Below, one piece after another: positions 8,800-16,251 of a stretch of 64,000 nt of DNA. Under the pieces are notes generated by a model. The model worked only from the letters and a program-made list of their open reading frames with translations. It did not search any database and had not been told where the DNA came from. Position numbers and translations under genes: made by a program. The DNA is from Rhizobium sp. BT04 (GTDB lineage: Bacteria > Pseudomonadota > Alphaproteobacteria > Rhizobiales > Rhizobiaceae): assembly GCF_030053135.1 (NCBI RefSeq), contig NZ_CP125652.1, positions 1,550,001 through 1,614,000 on the forward strand, written 5' to 3'. Numbering within the stretch: the stretch's first letter is position 1; each line of letters opens with the position of its first letter.

Positions 8800-9510
8800 A
8801 TGAAATCCGTTGCCAAGGCCACGCAGGCCGAAGACTCCGCCGAAACCAGCGCACAACTGATCCGTGATTCCATTCGCGAGGCAATCGTCGAGCGCAGGCT
8901 TTCGCCGGGCACCAAACTTTCGGAAAACGATGTCGGCAACCTCTTCAACGTCAGCCGCACGCTAGCCCGCGCCGCACTGCAGGCGCTCTCCTATGAAGGC
9001 CTCGTCAGCGTCGAAAAGAACCGCGGGGCCTTCGTCGCCTACCCCTCGCCCGATGAGGCCCGGCAGATCTTTGCCGCCCGCCGCCTGGTCGAACCTGGCA
9101 TATTGCGCGAGGCGGCGGCACGAATGACACCCGGTGACATCAGCCAGCTGAAACAGCTTCTGCTGGAAGAAGGCCGCCTGATGAGCGAGCGCGGCCAGAC
9201 GGCACGGCGCGCCGAGATCAAGGCATCAGGCGATTTCCATCTGAGGCTGGCGGAAATCTCCGGCAATGCGATCATGCAGCGCTTCATGGAAGAGCTCGTC
9301 GCCCGCTCGTCGTTGGTGATCGCGCTCTACGGCCAGTCGACCGTATCGAGCTGCGGCCATTCCGAACACGGCGACATCATTGCGGCGATCGAAAATGACG
9401 AACTCGACCGCGCCTGCCGGCTGATGCTGCATCACATCGCCCATATCGAGGCCGACCTCGACCTGCGTGAACGCAAGAGCCTCGGCCTCAAGGAAGCCTT
9501 CGAACTTTAA
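8800..9510 (+). CDS. GntR-family transcriptional regulator (FadR/FCD subfamily)
   Basis: The 236-residue protein has an N-terminal winged helix at about residues 20-85 (IRDSIREAIVERRLSPGTKL, then NLFNVSRTLARAALQAL). An all-helical FCD ligand-binding domain follows; its metal-site residues are suggested by FHLRLAEISGN and the C-terminal histidines. The ORF opens with a TTG at 8773, but the ATG at 8800 has AGGAAA at a good distance and is preferred. It is divergent from the ABC/racemase cluster and probably represses it until the imported compound binds. Confidence 0.88.
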   Translation: MKSVAKATQAEDSAETSAQLIRDSIREAIVERRLSPGTKLSENDVGNLFNVSRTLARAALQALSYEGLVSVEKNRGAFVAYPSPDEARQIFAARRLVEPGILREAAARMTPGDISQLKQLLLEEGRLMSERGQTARRAEIKASGDFHLRLAEISGNAIMQRFMEELVARSSLVIALYGQSTVSSCGHSEHGDIIAAIENDELDRACRLMLHHIAHIEADLDLRERKSLGLKEAFEL

Positions 9511-9519
9511 AGCTGAAAA

Positions 9520-9549
9520 AGGGCGGGTGCCGCCTTCGCTGCCCGCCCT
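9520..9549. terminator. Bidirectional terminator between gntR-type and DUF4174 genes
   Basis: AGGGCGGG (9520-9527) pairs with CCCGCCCT (9542-9549). On the minus strand the stem is followed by TTTTT, so it terminates the DUF4174 gene well; the plus-strand GntR gene ends 9 bases before it. Confidence 0.7.
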
Positions 9550-9574
9550 ATCGATTCAACGGACATCCCAAATA

Positions 9575-9988
9575 TTACCACGGCGTCTTCTTCGGCAGCA
9601 CCTCGAAGGCCGCGAAGATGTCCTCCGCACTCATCGGCTCGCTGGAGCGCAGCTTCACCCGTCCGTCACGCCCGATCAGGATCAGCCCGAATTCGCCGGA
9701 CGGCGGCCCTTGGAGCCGCTCCCGGATATCATCGGCATCGAGGTCCCAGTCGTCGTCGAACAGCGCAAACGCGCCGCCGCCGGCGATGCTGAACACCTCG
9801 ACGTCCTCCTCGATGAGGCGCATATGCGCCTTGCGCAGCCATTCGTCCTGAATGTCGGCGCGGTCGTCCTGCGCGTCGGCGAAGATGATCAGCACCCGCT
9901 TCCTGTCGCGGAACTGCTCAAGCGATTGCGGAAGCTCAGGCTCGCGCCTGGGCGTGCCGATGAGTTCATGAACGATGGATTTCAGCAT
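9575..9988 (-). CDS. DUF4174 domain protein
   Basis: The 137-residue protein shows the DUF4174 pattern: LEQFRDRKRVLIIFADAQDD near the N-terminus, LIGRDGRVKLRSSEPMSAED in the second half, and a short C-terminal tail. The fold resembles thioredoxin-like proteins but has no active-site CxxC. The ORF has ATGs at 9997 and 9988. A GAGGA abuts the first and is 9 bases from the second, so 9988 is preferred though not certain. Function is unknown; rhizobial homologues are usually single genes. A terminator lies directly downstream at 9520-9549. Confidence 0.78.
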   Translation of the reverse strand: MLKSIVHELIGTPRREPELPQSLEQFRDRKRVLIIFADAQDDRADIQDEWLRKAHMRLIEEDVEVFSIAGGGAFALFDDDWDLDADDIRERLQGPPSGEFGLILIGRDGRVKLRSSEPMSAEDIFAAFEVLPKKTPW

Positions 9989-10111
9989 GGCATTCATTCC
10001 TCGCCCGTCTCTGGCGGCGGGCTGTGCATGCCGAATTAAACGGCTGGGAATGAGCGAGGTTCCGCCGGCAAGCGGAAAAGGATCGCAGCCATGGCCGCGA
10101 TCCTCACTTTG

Positions 10112-10495
10112 TCAGTCGCGGCTCTGGTCTTCGGCCGCGTGGGCCGAAACAGCGACGAGATCGGCCGTGCCGTTGGCAAGAAGGCGCTTGCGCACCAGCA
10201 CGCGCATGACGCGCGCCGCCGTCGAGAAAGTCATCTGGTCGAGCGGGCCTTCGCCTTCCCACGGCTTGGTCAGCCGTTCGGTGACCGCGCCGACGATATT
10301 CATCGGCACGATGTCGGTGCACGTACGCATGGCTTCGAAAACGAAGCTGATGGGGATGACCCGTCCTTCGTGCGTGACGATCGGCTCGGTCAATTCGCTG
10401 TCCCATTCCTCGAAGGCGTAAAGCGCTTCGCGAAACAGCTGCTGGAGGTTAAACGGCGCGTGGCCGTCATGAAGTGGCGGCAGGGCATTCATCAT
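10112..10495 (-). CDS. Conserved hypothetical protein, 127 aa
   Basis: The family is not recognised. The ATG at 10495 is preceded by AGAGGAGAC at a suitable distance, whereas the longer open frame to 10633 begins without support and covers an AT-rich promoter-like region. The protein is soluble and mostly helical. It has regular acid/aromatic alternation (LFREALYAFEEWDSEL) and a basic C-terminal helix (RVMRVLVRKRLLANG). No membrane segment or signal is seen. The 357 bases between this gene and the next rightward one (10853) hold no other gene. Confidence 0.6.
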   Translation of the reverse strand: MMNALPPLHDGHAPFNLQQLFREALYAFEEWDSELTEPIVTHEGRVIPISFVFEAMRTCTDIVPMNIVGAVTERLTKPWEGEGPLDQMTFSTAARVMRVLVRKRLLANGTADLVAVSAHAAEDQSRD

Positions 10496-10852
10496 GTCTG
10501 TCTCCTCTTGATGGGTTGAAGCCAAAGTCCTCCGGTATCGGTCGCGCCAACGCGGGGAACGAGCGATTTGCTGCCCCTGCGAACCGATTAACACTATTGA
10601 TTCTATAGAGTAACGCGCCGGGGTAAAGCCCATTTATCGGCCATCTTGGAAGCTAATTCCATAACACGCTGATATTCTTGCATGTTTTAGTCGAAATTTT
10701 CTCATCGATCACCGTTCTGGAAAATCCATGCCGCCGGATCCAGATGCCTTCGAACGGCACGATCGGAGGAAAAAACCCAGGAAATTCACGGAACTTTTGC
10801 CGCTGTAATTTGTTTTGTTCTCACAATTCGCAAATCAGTCTGGGGTAATCCA

Positions 10853-11059
10853 ATGACGCAAATCCGTGAGCCGGAGCGCCGAAGCAGAATTCTGCGCGGC
10901 CGCCCCTATAGCCTTGACGAATTCGCCTCCAAATATGGCCTGGGAGGGGAACAGGCGGAGAGCCTCTTCACCCGGTTTGGGCCCTCTTCGATCGAGCTCG
11001 ACCTGCTCATGGCGGCCAAGCGCCGTTCGCCGGTTTTGCAGGACAAAATTGCCGAATAA
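10853..11059 (+). CDS. Small hypothetical protein, 68 aa
   Basis: The 68-residue basic protein reads RSRILRGRPYSLDEFASKYG and then a helix with AKRRSP near the end. The YSLDEFASKYGL segment suggests a small helix-turn-helix-like fold, but the family is not recognised. The ATG at 10853 has a GGGG-type ribosome site at about 8 bases. It is followed 25 bases later by the DUF2934 gene on the same strand, with which it may be co-transcribed. Confidence 0.6.
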   Translation: MTQIREPERRSRILRGRPYSLDEFASKYGLGGEQAESLFTRFGPSSIELDLLMAAKRRSPVLQDKIAE

Positions 11060-11084
11060 CGCTTTTAGAGAATGGACTGGATAG

Positions 11085-11324
11085 ATGAGCAGCCGACGTC
11101 ACGAATGGATCAGCAAAAGAGCTTACGCGATCTGGGAAGAACAGGGCCGCCCGCACGGCCGTGATGATGAACACTGGCGCCAGGCCGTTGCCGAGCGCGA
11201 TGAACTGGAGCGAACGCGGGCCTCTTCCGATGGGCGCGAGGTGCTGGTGAAGTTTCGCCCGAAGGCGCAACGGCCCGAGGTGCCGCGCGACGGCTGGGTC
11301 AACCCTTCGACAAAGGTCGGCTGA
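11085..11324 (+). CDS. DUF2934 domain protein
   Basis: The 79-residue protein carries the DUF2934 core: WISKRAYAIWEEQGRPHGRD followed by EHWRQAVAE. This matches the usual R.AY.IWE..GRP.G...HW pattern of small alphaproteobacterial proteins of unknown role. The C-terminal half is basic and low in secondary-structure signals. It is probably the second gene of a two-gene unit with the 68-residue protein upstream. The 283 bases after it contain only palindromic repeats. Confidence 0.82.
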   Translation: MSSRRHEWISKRAYAIWEEQGRPHGRDDEHWRQAVAERDELERTRASSDGREVLVKFRPKAQRPEVPRDGWVNPSTKVG

Positions 11325-11385
11325 GCCCATCTCGGCAATTCACGGAATATCGATGAGCCCGTTGCCGGAGGAAACTCCGGTGGCC

Positions 11386-11533
11386 GGCCTCGTCCTTCGA
11401 GGCCCCTGCGGGGCACCACAGGATGAGGGCGGGAGAGGGCGCCGCTTGCCTCACAGCACACTGATCGCCCATCAGCCACGCGGTACCACAACTAGCCCTC
11501 GTCCTGAGGCGCTCAGACCGAAGGCCGGAGCCT
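11386..11533. repeat. Palindromic repeat pair (GTCCTTCGAGGCCCC family)
   Basis: A unit at 11386-11430 contains GTCCTTCGAGGCCCC and GGATGAGGGC. A partly complementary unit at 11494-11533 runs in the opposite orientation (CCTCGTCCTGAGGCGC). Together they form a long imperfect inverted repeat that fills the gap before the GIY-YIG gene. Three further units of the family occur between 11923 and 12183. Confidence 0.7.
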
Positions 11534-11607
11534 AACGGGGGCGGTGGCTGGAGCATTCCAACGCCGCCCGATTGCTGCCCATTCACTCCGCATGGTAGTC
11601 TCCCATC

Positions 11608-11904
11608 TTGGACGTTACCGTCTATATCCTCCGCTGCAGCGACGGCTCTTATTATACCGGGCTGACCAAGCAGGAGGTCGAGGCGCGTGTCTGGGAGCAC
11701 AATGCCGGCACCTATGACGGCTACACCACCAAGCGCCGCCCCGTCGAACTCGTCTTTACCGAAACCTACGACCGCATTATCGACGCCATCGCCCGCGAGC
11801 GCCAGATCAAGGGTTGGTCGCGCCGCAAGAAGGAGGCGTTGATCGCCATGGATTATGGAGCTTTGCCTGATTTGTCGAAACGCGGGCCGATCGAGGCCAA
11901 GTGA
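11608..11904 (+). CDS. GIY-YIG nuclease superfamily protein (YhbQ type)
   Basis: The 98-residue single-domain protein has VYILRCSDGSYYTGLT (the GIY-YIG strands), the catalytic Arg in the VEARVWEHN helix, and the downstream Glu in AIARERQIKGWSRRKKEALI. This is the UPF0213/YhbQ type, a small structure-specific nuclease of uncertain target. The frame begins with TTG at 11608; no in-frame ATG lies upstream before a stop. Palindromic repeat units lie on both sides. Confidence 0.87.
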   Translation: MDVTVYILRCSDGSYYTGLTKQEVEARVWEHNAGTYDGYTTKRRPVELVFTETYDRIIDAIARERQIKGWSRRKKEALIAMDYGALPDLSKRGPIEAK

Positions 11905-11922
11905 GCGCGTGTGATCGGTGGC

Positions 11923-12183
11923 CGGCCTCGTCCTTCGAGGCCCCTGCGGGGCGCCTCAGGATGAGGGCGGAGAGAGGGCGCGGCTTGCGTCACCGAAAGC
12001 GGAGCGCAGCGGCCAGCCCCGTCCTTCGAGGCCCCTTACGGGGCACCTCAGGATGAGGCTGGAAAGAGGTGGCAGCCCGGCTCAACGGGAAGCTCGCAAG
12101 TTATCCCAGGCGGCAGGCACCACAATCAGCCCTCATCCTGAGGCGCGCAGGCCACAGGCCGGAGCCTCGAAGGACGGGGGCGG
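11923..12183. repeat. Cluster of three palindromic repeat units
   Basis: Units at 11923-11969 and 12014-12060 share GTCCTTCGAGGCCCC...CTCAGGATGAGG in direct orientation. A third at 12128-12183 is inverted (CCTCATCCTGAGGCGCGC...CTCGAAGGAC). They match the pair at 11386-11533, making five units within 800 bases. The 585-base gap from 11905 to 12489 holds these repeats and no supported gene. Confidence 0.75.
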
Positions 12184-12489
12184 GTGATGGCCCCTGCCGC
12201 CTGGCAGCAATGGCACAGTGAAACCGTCTCCGCCAACGTCCCTGCTCCCGCTGGAGACGCTTCATCAAGCATATCTGCATAAAACATTGGATAAGTGCTT
12301 CGCGTCCACCCGCCCGCGACATTGCCGCTCGACACTCTCTGTGCAAAATCGGAAACGGATGAGACTGAAACGTGTTCGTTCGCGAGCACCGATTCACGCG
12401 CCGCCAGGGGCGCCGCGGCGTCGATTCCGGGGCCCGGTCGATCCTGTTTATATCGGGGAAAAGCCAGAAACCCGCGGGGGCGGGCCATG

Positions 12490-12684
12490 TCAGAAGACGT
12501 TGTGTTCCTTGCAAAGCGCCCGGTGGACCTCGGTCCAGAACAGCGCCAGCGGGGTGTCGCCGTTGCGTTCGGCAACGAGGGCGCGGATCAGCGCTTCGGA
12601 GCCCGCCATGTCCTGCCAACTGGATTTCAGGCCCTTGGCGGCCTGTTGGCATTCGGCAATCTCGAATGGTCTCTTGCTGTCCAT
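12490..12684 (-). CDS. Small hypothetical protein, 64 aa
   Basis: The 64-residue protein reads MDSKRPFEIAECQQAAKGLK with WQDMAGSEALIRALVAERNG next. It has no membrane segment and its family is not recognised. The ATG at 12684 has CGAGGAG about 8 bases upstream, supporting a real gene. It is divergent from cinR and shares the 123-base upstream region that contains the TCCCC-N8-GGGGA palindrome. It could therefore come under the same quorum-sensing control, but that is only inference. Confidence 0.6.
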   Translation of the reverse strand: MDSKRPFEIAECQQAAKGLKSSWQDMAGSEALIRALVAERNGDTPLALFWTEVHRALCKEHNVF

Positions 12685-12734
12685 ATGAGGTCTCCTCGTG
12701 GATAGGCGCTAGCAGACGAAGCCCGGATTGTCAT

Positions 12735-12752
12735 TCCCCGCATATGTGGGGA
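12735..12752. promoter_or_regulatory. Palindrome upstream of cinR (candidate CinR operator)
   Basis: TCCCCGCATATGTGGGGA is an 18-base palindrome with one mismatched pair, centred about 64 bases before the cinR ATG. It matches the palindrome upstream of cinI (13656-13673) at 14 of 18 positions, including both CCCC/GGGG arms. It is therefore a good candidate site for CinR or another LuxR-type regulator. Confidence 0.6.
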
Positions 12753-12807
12753 TGCCTTGTATTTGTGACGGTCCTCACGGTAGGATTGAGGGAATGGGGC
12801 AGTGGAA

Positions 12808-13533
12808 ATGATCGAGAATACCTATAGCGAAAAGTTCGAACCCGCATTCGAACAGATCAAGGCCGCGGTCAATGTGGATGCCGCCATCCGCATTCTCCAG
12901 GCTGAATATGGCCTCGATTTCGTCACGTACCATCTCGCCCAGACGATCGCGAGCAAGATCGATTCGCCCTTCGTGCGCACCACCTATCCGGATGCCTGGG
13001 TCTCCCGCTATCTCCTGAACAGTTATGTGAAGGTCGACCCGATCGTCAAGCAGGGCTTCGAACGCCAGCTGCCCTTCGACTGGAGCGAGGTCGAGCCGAC
13101 GCCGGAGGCCTATGCCATGCTGGTCGACGCCCAGAAGCACGGCATCGGCGGCAACGGCTACTCCATTCCCGTCGCCGACAAGGCGCAGCGCCGCGCGCTT
13201 CTATCGGTGAATGCCCGCTTACCGACCGACGAATGGGCCGAGCTCGTCCGCCGCTGCCGCAACGAATGGATCGAGATCGCCCATCTGATTCATCGCAAGG
13301 CCGTCTATGAGCTGCACGGCGAGAACGATCCGGTGCCGGCATTGTCGCCCCGCGAAATCGAGTGTCTGCACTGGACGGCGCTCGGCAAGGATTACAAGGA
13401 TATCTCGGTCATATTGGGCATATCCGAGCACACCACGCGCGATTACCTGAAGACCGCCCGCTTCAAGCTCGGCTGCGCCACGATCTCGGCCGCCGCCTCG
13501 CGGGCCGTGCAATTGCGCATCATCAATCCCTAG
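12808..13533 (+). CDS. cinR: CinR, LuxR-type quorum-sensing regulator
   Basis: The 241-residue protein has an N-terminal autoinducer-binding domain (about 15-165, with [17 protein letters not shown] and DWSEVEP) and a C-terminal LuxR helix-turn-helix ([20 protein letters not shown], then [17 protein letters not shown]). It is directly followed by an AHL synthase and a small gene in the order known for Rhizobium cinR-cinI-cinS. CinR activates cinI in response to 3-OH-C14:1-homoserine lactone in R. leguminosarum. A GTG at 12802 is an alternative start; the ATG at 12808 is preferred. A palindrome at 12735-12752 lies just upstream. Confidence 0.9.
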   Translation: MIENTYSEKFEPAFEQIKAAVNVDAAIRILQAEYGLDFVTYHLAQTIASKIDSPFVRTTYPDAWVSRYLLNSYVKVDPIVKQGFERQLPFDWSEVEPTPEAYAMLVDAQKHGIGGNGYSIPVADKAQRRALLSVNARLPTDEWAELVRRCRNEWIEIAHLIHRKAVYELHGENDPVPALSPREIECLHWTALGKDYKDISVILGISEHTTRDYLKTARFKLGCATISAAASRAVQLRIINP

Positions 13534-13575
13534 CATCGGCCCGAAAATCAAATCAGTTTTCGGAAAGCACGATGC
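13533..13575. terminator. Interrupted inverted repeat after cinR
   Basis: GCATCG...CGATGC outer arms (13533-13538, 13570-13575) enclose CCGAAAA/TTTTCGG inner arms (13541-13547, 13557-13563). It starts at the cinR stop codon and could act as its terminator. It also looks like a dispersed rhizobial intergenic element. There is no terminal T run on the plus strand. Confidence 0.4.
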
Positions 13576-13655
13576 CTCGATTAACAAAGCCGGAGCGTCG
13601 GGTCCTTGCCGCGCCGCGGTTGCACCTGACTCGACTCATCATACTTTTGGGCTAA

Positions 13656-13673
13656 TCCCCTCATTTGAGGGGG
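13656..13673. promoter_or_regulatory. Palindrome upstream of cinI (candidate cin box)
   Basis: TCCCCTCATTTGAGGGGG contains perfect 7-base arms CCCCTCA/TGAGGGG separated by TT. It lies about 80 bases before the cinI ATG, a usual distance for a LuxR-type activator site. It shares CCCC-N-CAT-N-TG-N-GGGG with the palindrome before cinR. CinR binding here is inferred. Confidence 0.65.
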
Positions 13674-13750
13674 CCCATCTGAGGGAATTTCCGATCCGGC
13701 CTGCCTGAACCATTCTGCTTTCCACGGACTTGCAAACGCTGGAGGGCAAA

Positions 13751-14416
13751 ATGTTCGTTATCATTCAGGCACATGAGTATCAGAAATACGCTGCCGTACT
13801 CGATCAGATGTTTCGCCTGCGCAAGAAGGTGTTCGCCGATACGCTCGGCTGGGACGTTCCCGTCGTCGGCCCTTACGAACGCGACAGCTACGATTCGCTG
13901 GCTCCCGCCTATCTCGTCTGGTGCAACGACAGCCGCACCCGCCTTTACGGCGGCATGCGCCTGATGCCGACCACCGGCCCGACCCTTCTCTACGACGTCT
14001 TCCGCGAGACGTTCCCCGATGCCGCCGATCTCATCGCCCCCGGCATCTGGGAGGGCACGCGCATGTGCATCGACGAGGAGGCGATCGCCACTGATTTCCC
14101 CAATATCGATGCCGGCCGCGCCTTCTCGATGATGCTGCTTGCGCTTTGCGAATGCGCGCTCGATCACGGCATCCATACGATGATTTCCAACTACGAGCCC
14201 TATCTCAAGCGCGTCTACAAACGTGCGGGCGCCGAAGTGGAAGAACTCGGCCGCGCAGACGGCTACGGCAAGTATCCCGTCTGCTGCGGCGCCTTCGAAG
14301 TGTCGGACCGCGTGCTGCGCAAGATGCGCGCCGCCCTCGGCCTGACCCTACCCCTTTATATCAGACACGTGCCGGCTCGTTCGGTCGTGACGCAATTCCT
14401 GGAGATGGCAGCATGA
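13751..14416 (+). CDS. cinI: CinI, N-acyl-homoserine-lactone synthase
   Basis: The 221-residue LuxI-family synthase has the conserved N-terminal FRLRKKVFADTLGW and the acidic ERDSYDSLAPAYLVW. GGMRLMPTTGPTLLYDVF follows, then WEGTRMCI in the catalytic core. In R. leguminosarum and R. etli, CinI makes the long-chain 3-hydroxy-C14:1-HSL that sits at the top of the quorum-sensing hierarchy. An in-frame TTG lies at 13730, but the ATG at 13751 has CTGGAGGG just before it and gives the known length. The stop TGA overlaps the cinS ATG by 4 bases. Confidence 0.93.
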   Translation: MFVIIQAHEYQKYAAVLDQMFRLRKKVFADTLGWDVPVVGPYERDSYDSLAPAYLVWCNDSRTRLYGGMRLMPTTGPTLLYDVFRETFPDAADLIAPGIWEGTRMCIDEEAIATDFPNIDAGRAFSMMLLALCECALDHGIHTMISNYEPYLKRVYKRAGAEVEELGRADGYGKYPVCCGAFEVSDRVLRKMRAALGLTLPLYIRHVPARSVVTQFLEMAA

Positions 14417-14604
14417 AACGCATCGTTGAAACCGCTACGCAGAAAGACATCGGCATGCTGGAGCGCCATGTTCTCGCATCCCGCGACATCGCCACGCAAA
14501 TAGGCGATCCCTTCCTCTCCTATCTCCTCTCGATGGCGCTGTTCACGATCTACGAAAAGAAGGCTCATCACGAGAACGAGGCGCTGAAGAGCAGCTTCGG
14601 CTGA
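14413..14604 (+). CDS. cinS: CinS, small quorum-sensing anti-repressor
   Basis: The 63-residue protein (MKRIVETATQKDIGMLERHV start) is translationally coupled to cinI through an ATGA overlap. Position, size and coupling match cinS of R. leguminosarum. There CinS is co-transcribed with cinI and works by interfering with the PraR repressor, thereby inducing rhiR and raiR. The sequence is a helical, charged protein without signal or membrane segment. The call rests mainly on context, since so short a sequence offers few motifs. Confidence 0.85.
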   Translation: MKRIVETATQKDIGMLERHVLASRDIATQIGDPFLSYLLSMALFTIYEKKAHHENEALKSSFG

Positions 14605-14656
14605 GGGCGCGACCCCCTCCGCTGCACCCGAAGACGAGCATGTCTCCCGGCGCCTC

Positions 14657-14698
14657 GCGCGCAGCCGCAAAACCAGTCCCCGTTTTGCGGCTGCGCGC
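14657..14698. terminator. Strong bidirectional terminator after cinS
   Basis: Arms of 17 bases (14657-14673 and 14682-14698) include GCAGCCGCAAAAC/GTTTTGCGGCTGC and enclose an 8-base loop. The hairpin lies between convergent cinS and the response-regulator gene and can stop transcription in both directions. Confidence 0.75.
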
Positions 14699-14724
14699 CC
14701 CTGTCATGTCATCAGGCAATCCAG

Positions 14725-15093
14725 TCACGTCATCAGGGAATCGATCGTCGAGATCAGTGCGTCGTGCATATAGGGCTTCGGCAGGAAGGCGGCATTGGCG
14801 GGCAGCGCCATGGGGTCGAGCCGCACCATGCCCGATGTGATGATGATGCCGATGTTCGGCCGCATCGCCCGCACCCGCTTGGCAAGTTGGAGACCGTCCA
14901 TCGAACCGGCCATGTTGACGTCGGTGAACAGAATATCGACATCCTGCCGGCCCTTCAGCACCACCAGCGCCTCATCGGCATTCGCCGCCTCCAGCGCCAC
15001 ATGGCCGACATCCTCCAGCACATCGAGCACATTGAACCGGATCACCGGTTCGTCCTCCACGATGAGCACCACGGCACTGTTCAGAGCCACCAT
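14725..15093 (-). CDS. Single-domain response regulator (CheY-like receiver)
   Basis: The 122-residue protein is a lone receiver domain. It has VLIVEDEPVIR with the acidic pair, phospho-acceptor Asp in ILFTDVNMAG (about residue 58), Thr/Ser in IIITSG, and Lys in FLPKPY. It has no output domain, so it probably passes phosphate or competes in a pathway driven by an HWE/His kinase encoded elsewhere. The open frame starts with TTG at 15099; the ATG at 15093 is preferred. It converges on cinS, with a strong terminator between. Confidence 0.9.
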   Translation of the reverse strand: MVALNSAVVLIVEDEPVIRFNVLDVLEDVGHVALEAANADEALVVLKGRQDVDILFTDVNMAGSMDGLQLAKRVRAMRPNIGIIITSGMVRLDPMALPANAAFLPKPYMHDALISTIDSLMT

Positions 15094-15293
15094 CAGCAAT
15101 CGACCTTTTCATGCGGGATATGATTCGAATAAGTGTCTTCCGCTCTGGAAGGTTCCAGTGCTTTTGCCCGCGAAATCGGCCTCATCCACAGATCTTGCCC
15201 TGCCCGCTTGTGGCTCCCTGCAATTTGGGCTAGAGCGAACCGATGCTGTGGGAACCATTGCCCCGGCATCCAGGTGCCGGCCTCCGGCACCAA

Positions 15294-15369
15294 GGGCCTG
15301 TAGCTCAATGGTTAGAGCCGGCGGCTCATAACCGCTTGGTTGGGGGTTCGAGTCCCTCCGGGCCCACCA
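15294..15369 (+). tRNA. tRNA with CAU anticodon, probably tRNA-Ile2
   Basis: The 76-base cloverleaf has acceptor GGGCCTG/CGGGCCC, a D-arm with TAGCTCAATGGTTAGAGC, anticodon loop CTCATAA (CAU), T-loop TTCGAGT and an encoded CCA end. The anticodon arm GGCGGCTCATAACCGCTTGGT is built like that of E. coli ileX, in which C34 becomes lysidine and the tRNA reads AUA as Ile. It is therefore more likely tRNA-Ile2 than elongator tRNA-Met, although annotation programs often call it Met. Confidence 0.9.
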
Positions 15370-15574
15370 ACGTTTTCTGCAGGCTCCTGTTTTTCCTGCT
15401 GATCTTTGTATTCTAGGTCCCACTTTTCAAAACTTGAACCGCCAAGCGGGATACTTTTGGTCTCGTTTCGATCCGACAGAAGCAGCTTTGCGCTCGCGCC
15501 CGCCAATTTCGTACGACGAGCCGCGCGGGTGTACAGTCTGCCTGTTGAGTCGTCGTCCATCCAAAAATCGCTGA

Positions 15575-15763
15575 CTACTGCTGATAGCTCCCATCCCTGC
15601 TCGACATCTTGATCTCCTCGCAGTGGAGCTGGTCGGATCCCGACAGGTAGCGCCGCAGGTTGCCCACCTGCATGTTTTTATGCCGCGGGCAATTGCCACT
15701 AGTTTCATGCGGCTTGCACAGCCCGCAGGCGGCTTTCCGCGGGCGCTTTCTCTTGTGATGCAT
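15575..15763 (-). CDS. Small Cys/His-rich basic protein with CxxCKPH motif
   Basis: The 62-residue protein opens MHHKRKRPRKAACGLCKPHE and contains a further Cys in SGNCPRHKN and one in QLHCEE. The Cys-x2-Cys-Lys-Pro-His arrangement with flanking basic residues suggests a metal- or nucleic-acid-binding knuckle. The family name is not known to me. A GGAG lies 6 bases before the ATG at 15763, better placed than for the upstream ATG at 15769. It sits 205 bases after the tRNA on the opposite strand. The 205-base gap shows nothing recognisable. Confidence 0.5.
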   Translation of the reverse strand: MHHKRKRPRKAACGLCKPHETSGNCPRHKNMQVGNLRRYLSGSDQLHCEEIKMSSRDGSYQQ

Positions 15764-15936
15764 GTCCATCTCCGAACGAAGCCGGTGCGCCCCGATGGCG
15801 CACGCGTTTCTTTCGGGGATGGATGAAGGTGCTGTTCATCGGCACTCTTTACGACAACGGCGAAGGGCGGAAAAGCCGCCGGCCGGTGATGCCGACGGCG
15901 CGCTGGCGCTAGGGTTGGTGTCCGCGGCAATGCCGA

Positions 15937-16251
15937 CTAAAAATCAAAGTACACGGTCACACCTGACCGACGGCGATAGGGGTAATCGTCGCGGTAGCCG
16001 TAATAGTCGCGATGGCCGTAATACCGCTGACGGTAGCACGAGCCGTAATACCTGCAGTCGCGGTAGGCGTGTCGCCGTTCCCAGTGGCGATTCGCGTGCC
16101 ATTTATGATGTTTCCGGTGTTTGACCTGCTCGACGTCGCCGGTGCGCACATGTACTGCGTTCGGCACCACGATCGGTGTGGCGTTCAGCGGCAGAGCGAA
16201 AGATGCAGCCAACACTATGGCTGCGAGTGACGAAAAAAGCATCTTCATCAT
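15937..16251 (-). CDS. Small secreted Tyr/Arg/His-rich protein
   Basis: The 104-residue protein has a cleavable-looking signal peptide (hydrophobic 5-24, ending near ALPLNA) and a mature part extremely rich in His, Arg and Tyr (RDCRYYGSCYRQRYYGHRDY). Such short exported proteins with a YY/RR-rich body are frequent in rhizobia and resemble BA14K-like or YXWGXW-type envelope proteins. Two Cys in the mature part could form a disulfide. AAAGGA precedes the ATG at 16251. Function is unknown. The 295-base gap upstream of it (16252-16546) has no recognised feature. Confidence 0.65.
   Translation of the reverse strand: MMKMLFSSLAAIVLAASFALPLNATPIVVPNAVHVRTGDVEQVKHRKHHKWHANRHWERRHAYRDCRYYGSCYRQRYYGHRDYYGYRDDYPYRRRSGVTVYFDF

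Noticed and set aside
12101..12652. Minus-strand ORFs of 149-183 codons over the repeat cluster
   Set aside because: They read through palindromic repeats in several overlapping frames and have no conserved features or ribosome sites.
15109..15423. Minus-strand ORF across the tRNA (WARRDSNPQPSGYEPP)
   Set aside because: This is the well-known false protein translated from the antisense strand of a tRNA gene.
15294..16251. tRNA-associated genomic island
   Set aside because: No integrase and no repeat of the tRNA 3' end was seen downstream; neighbouring genes look like ordinary rhizobial genes.
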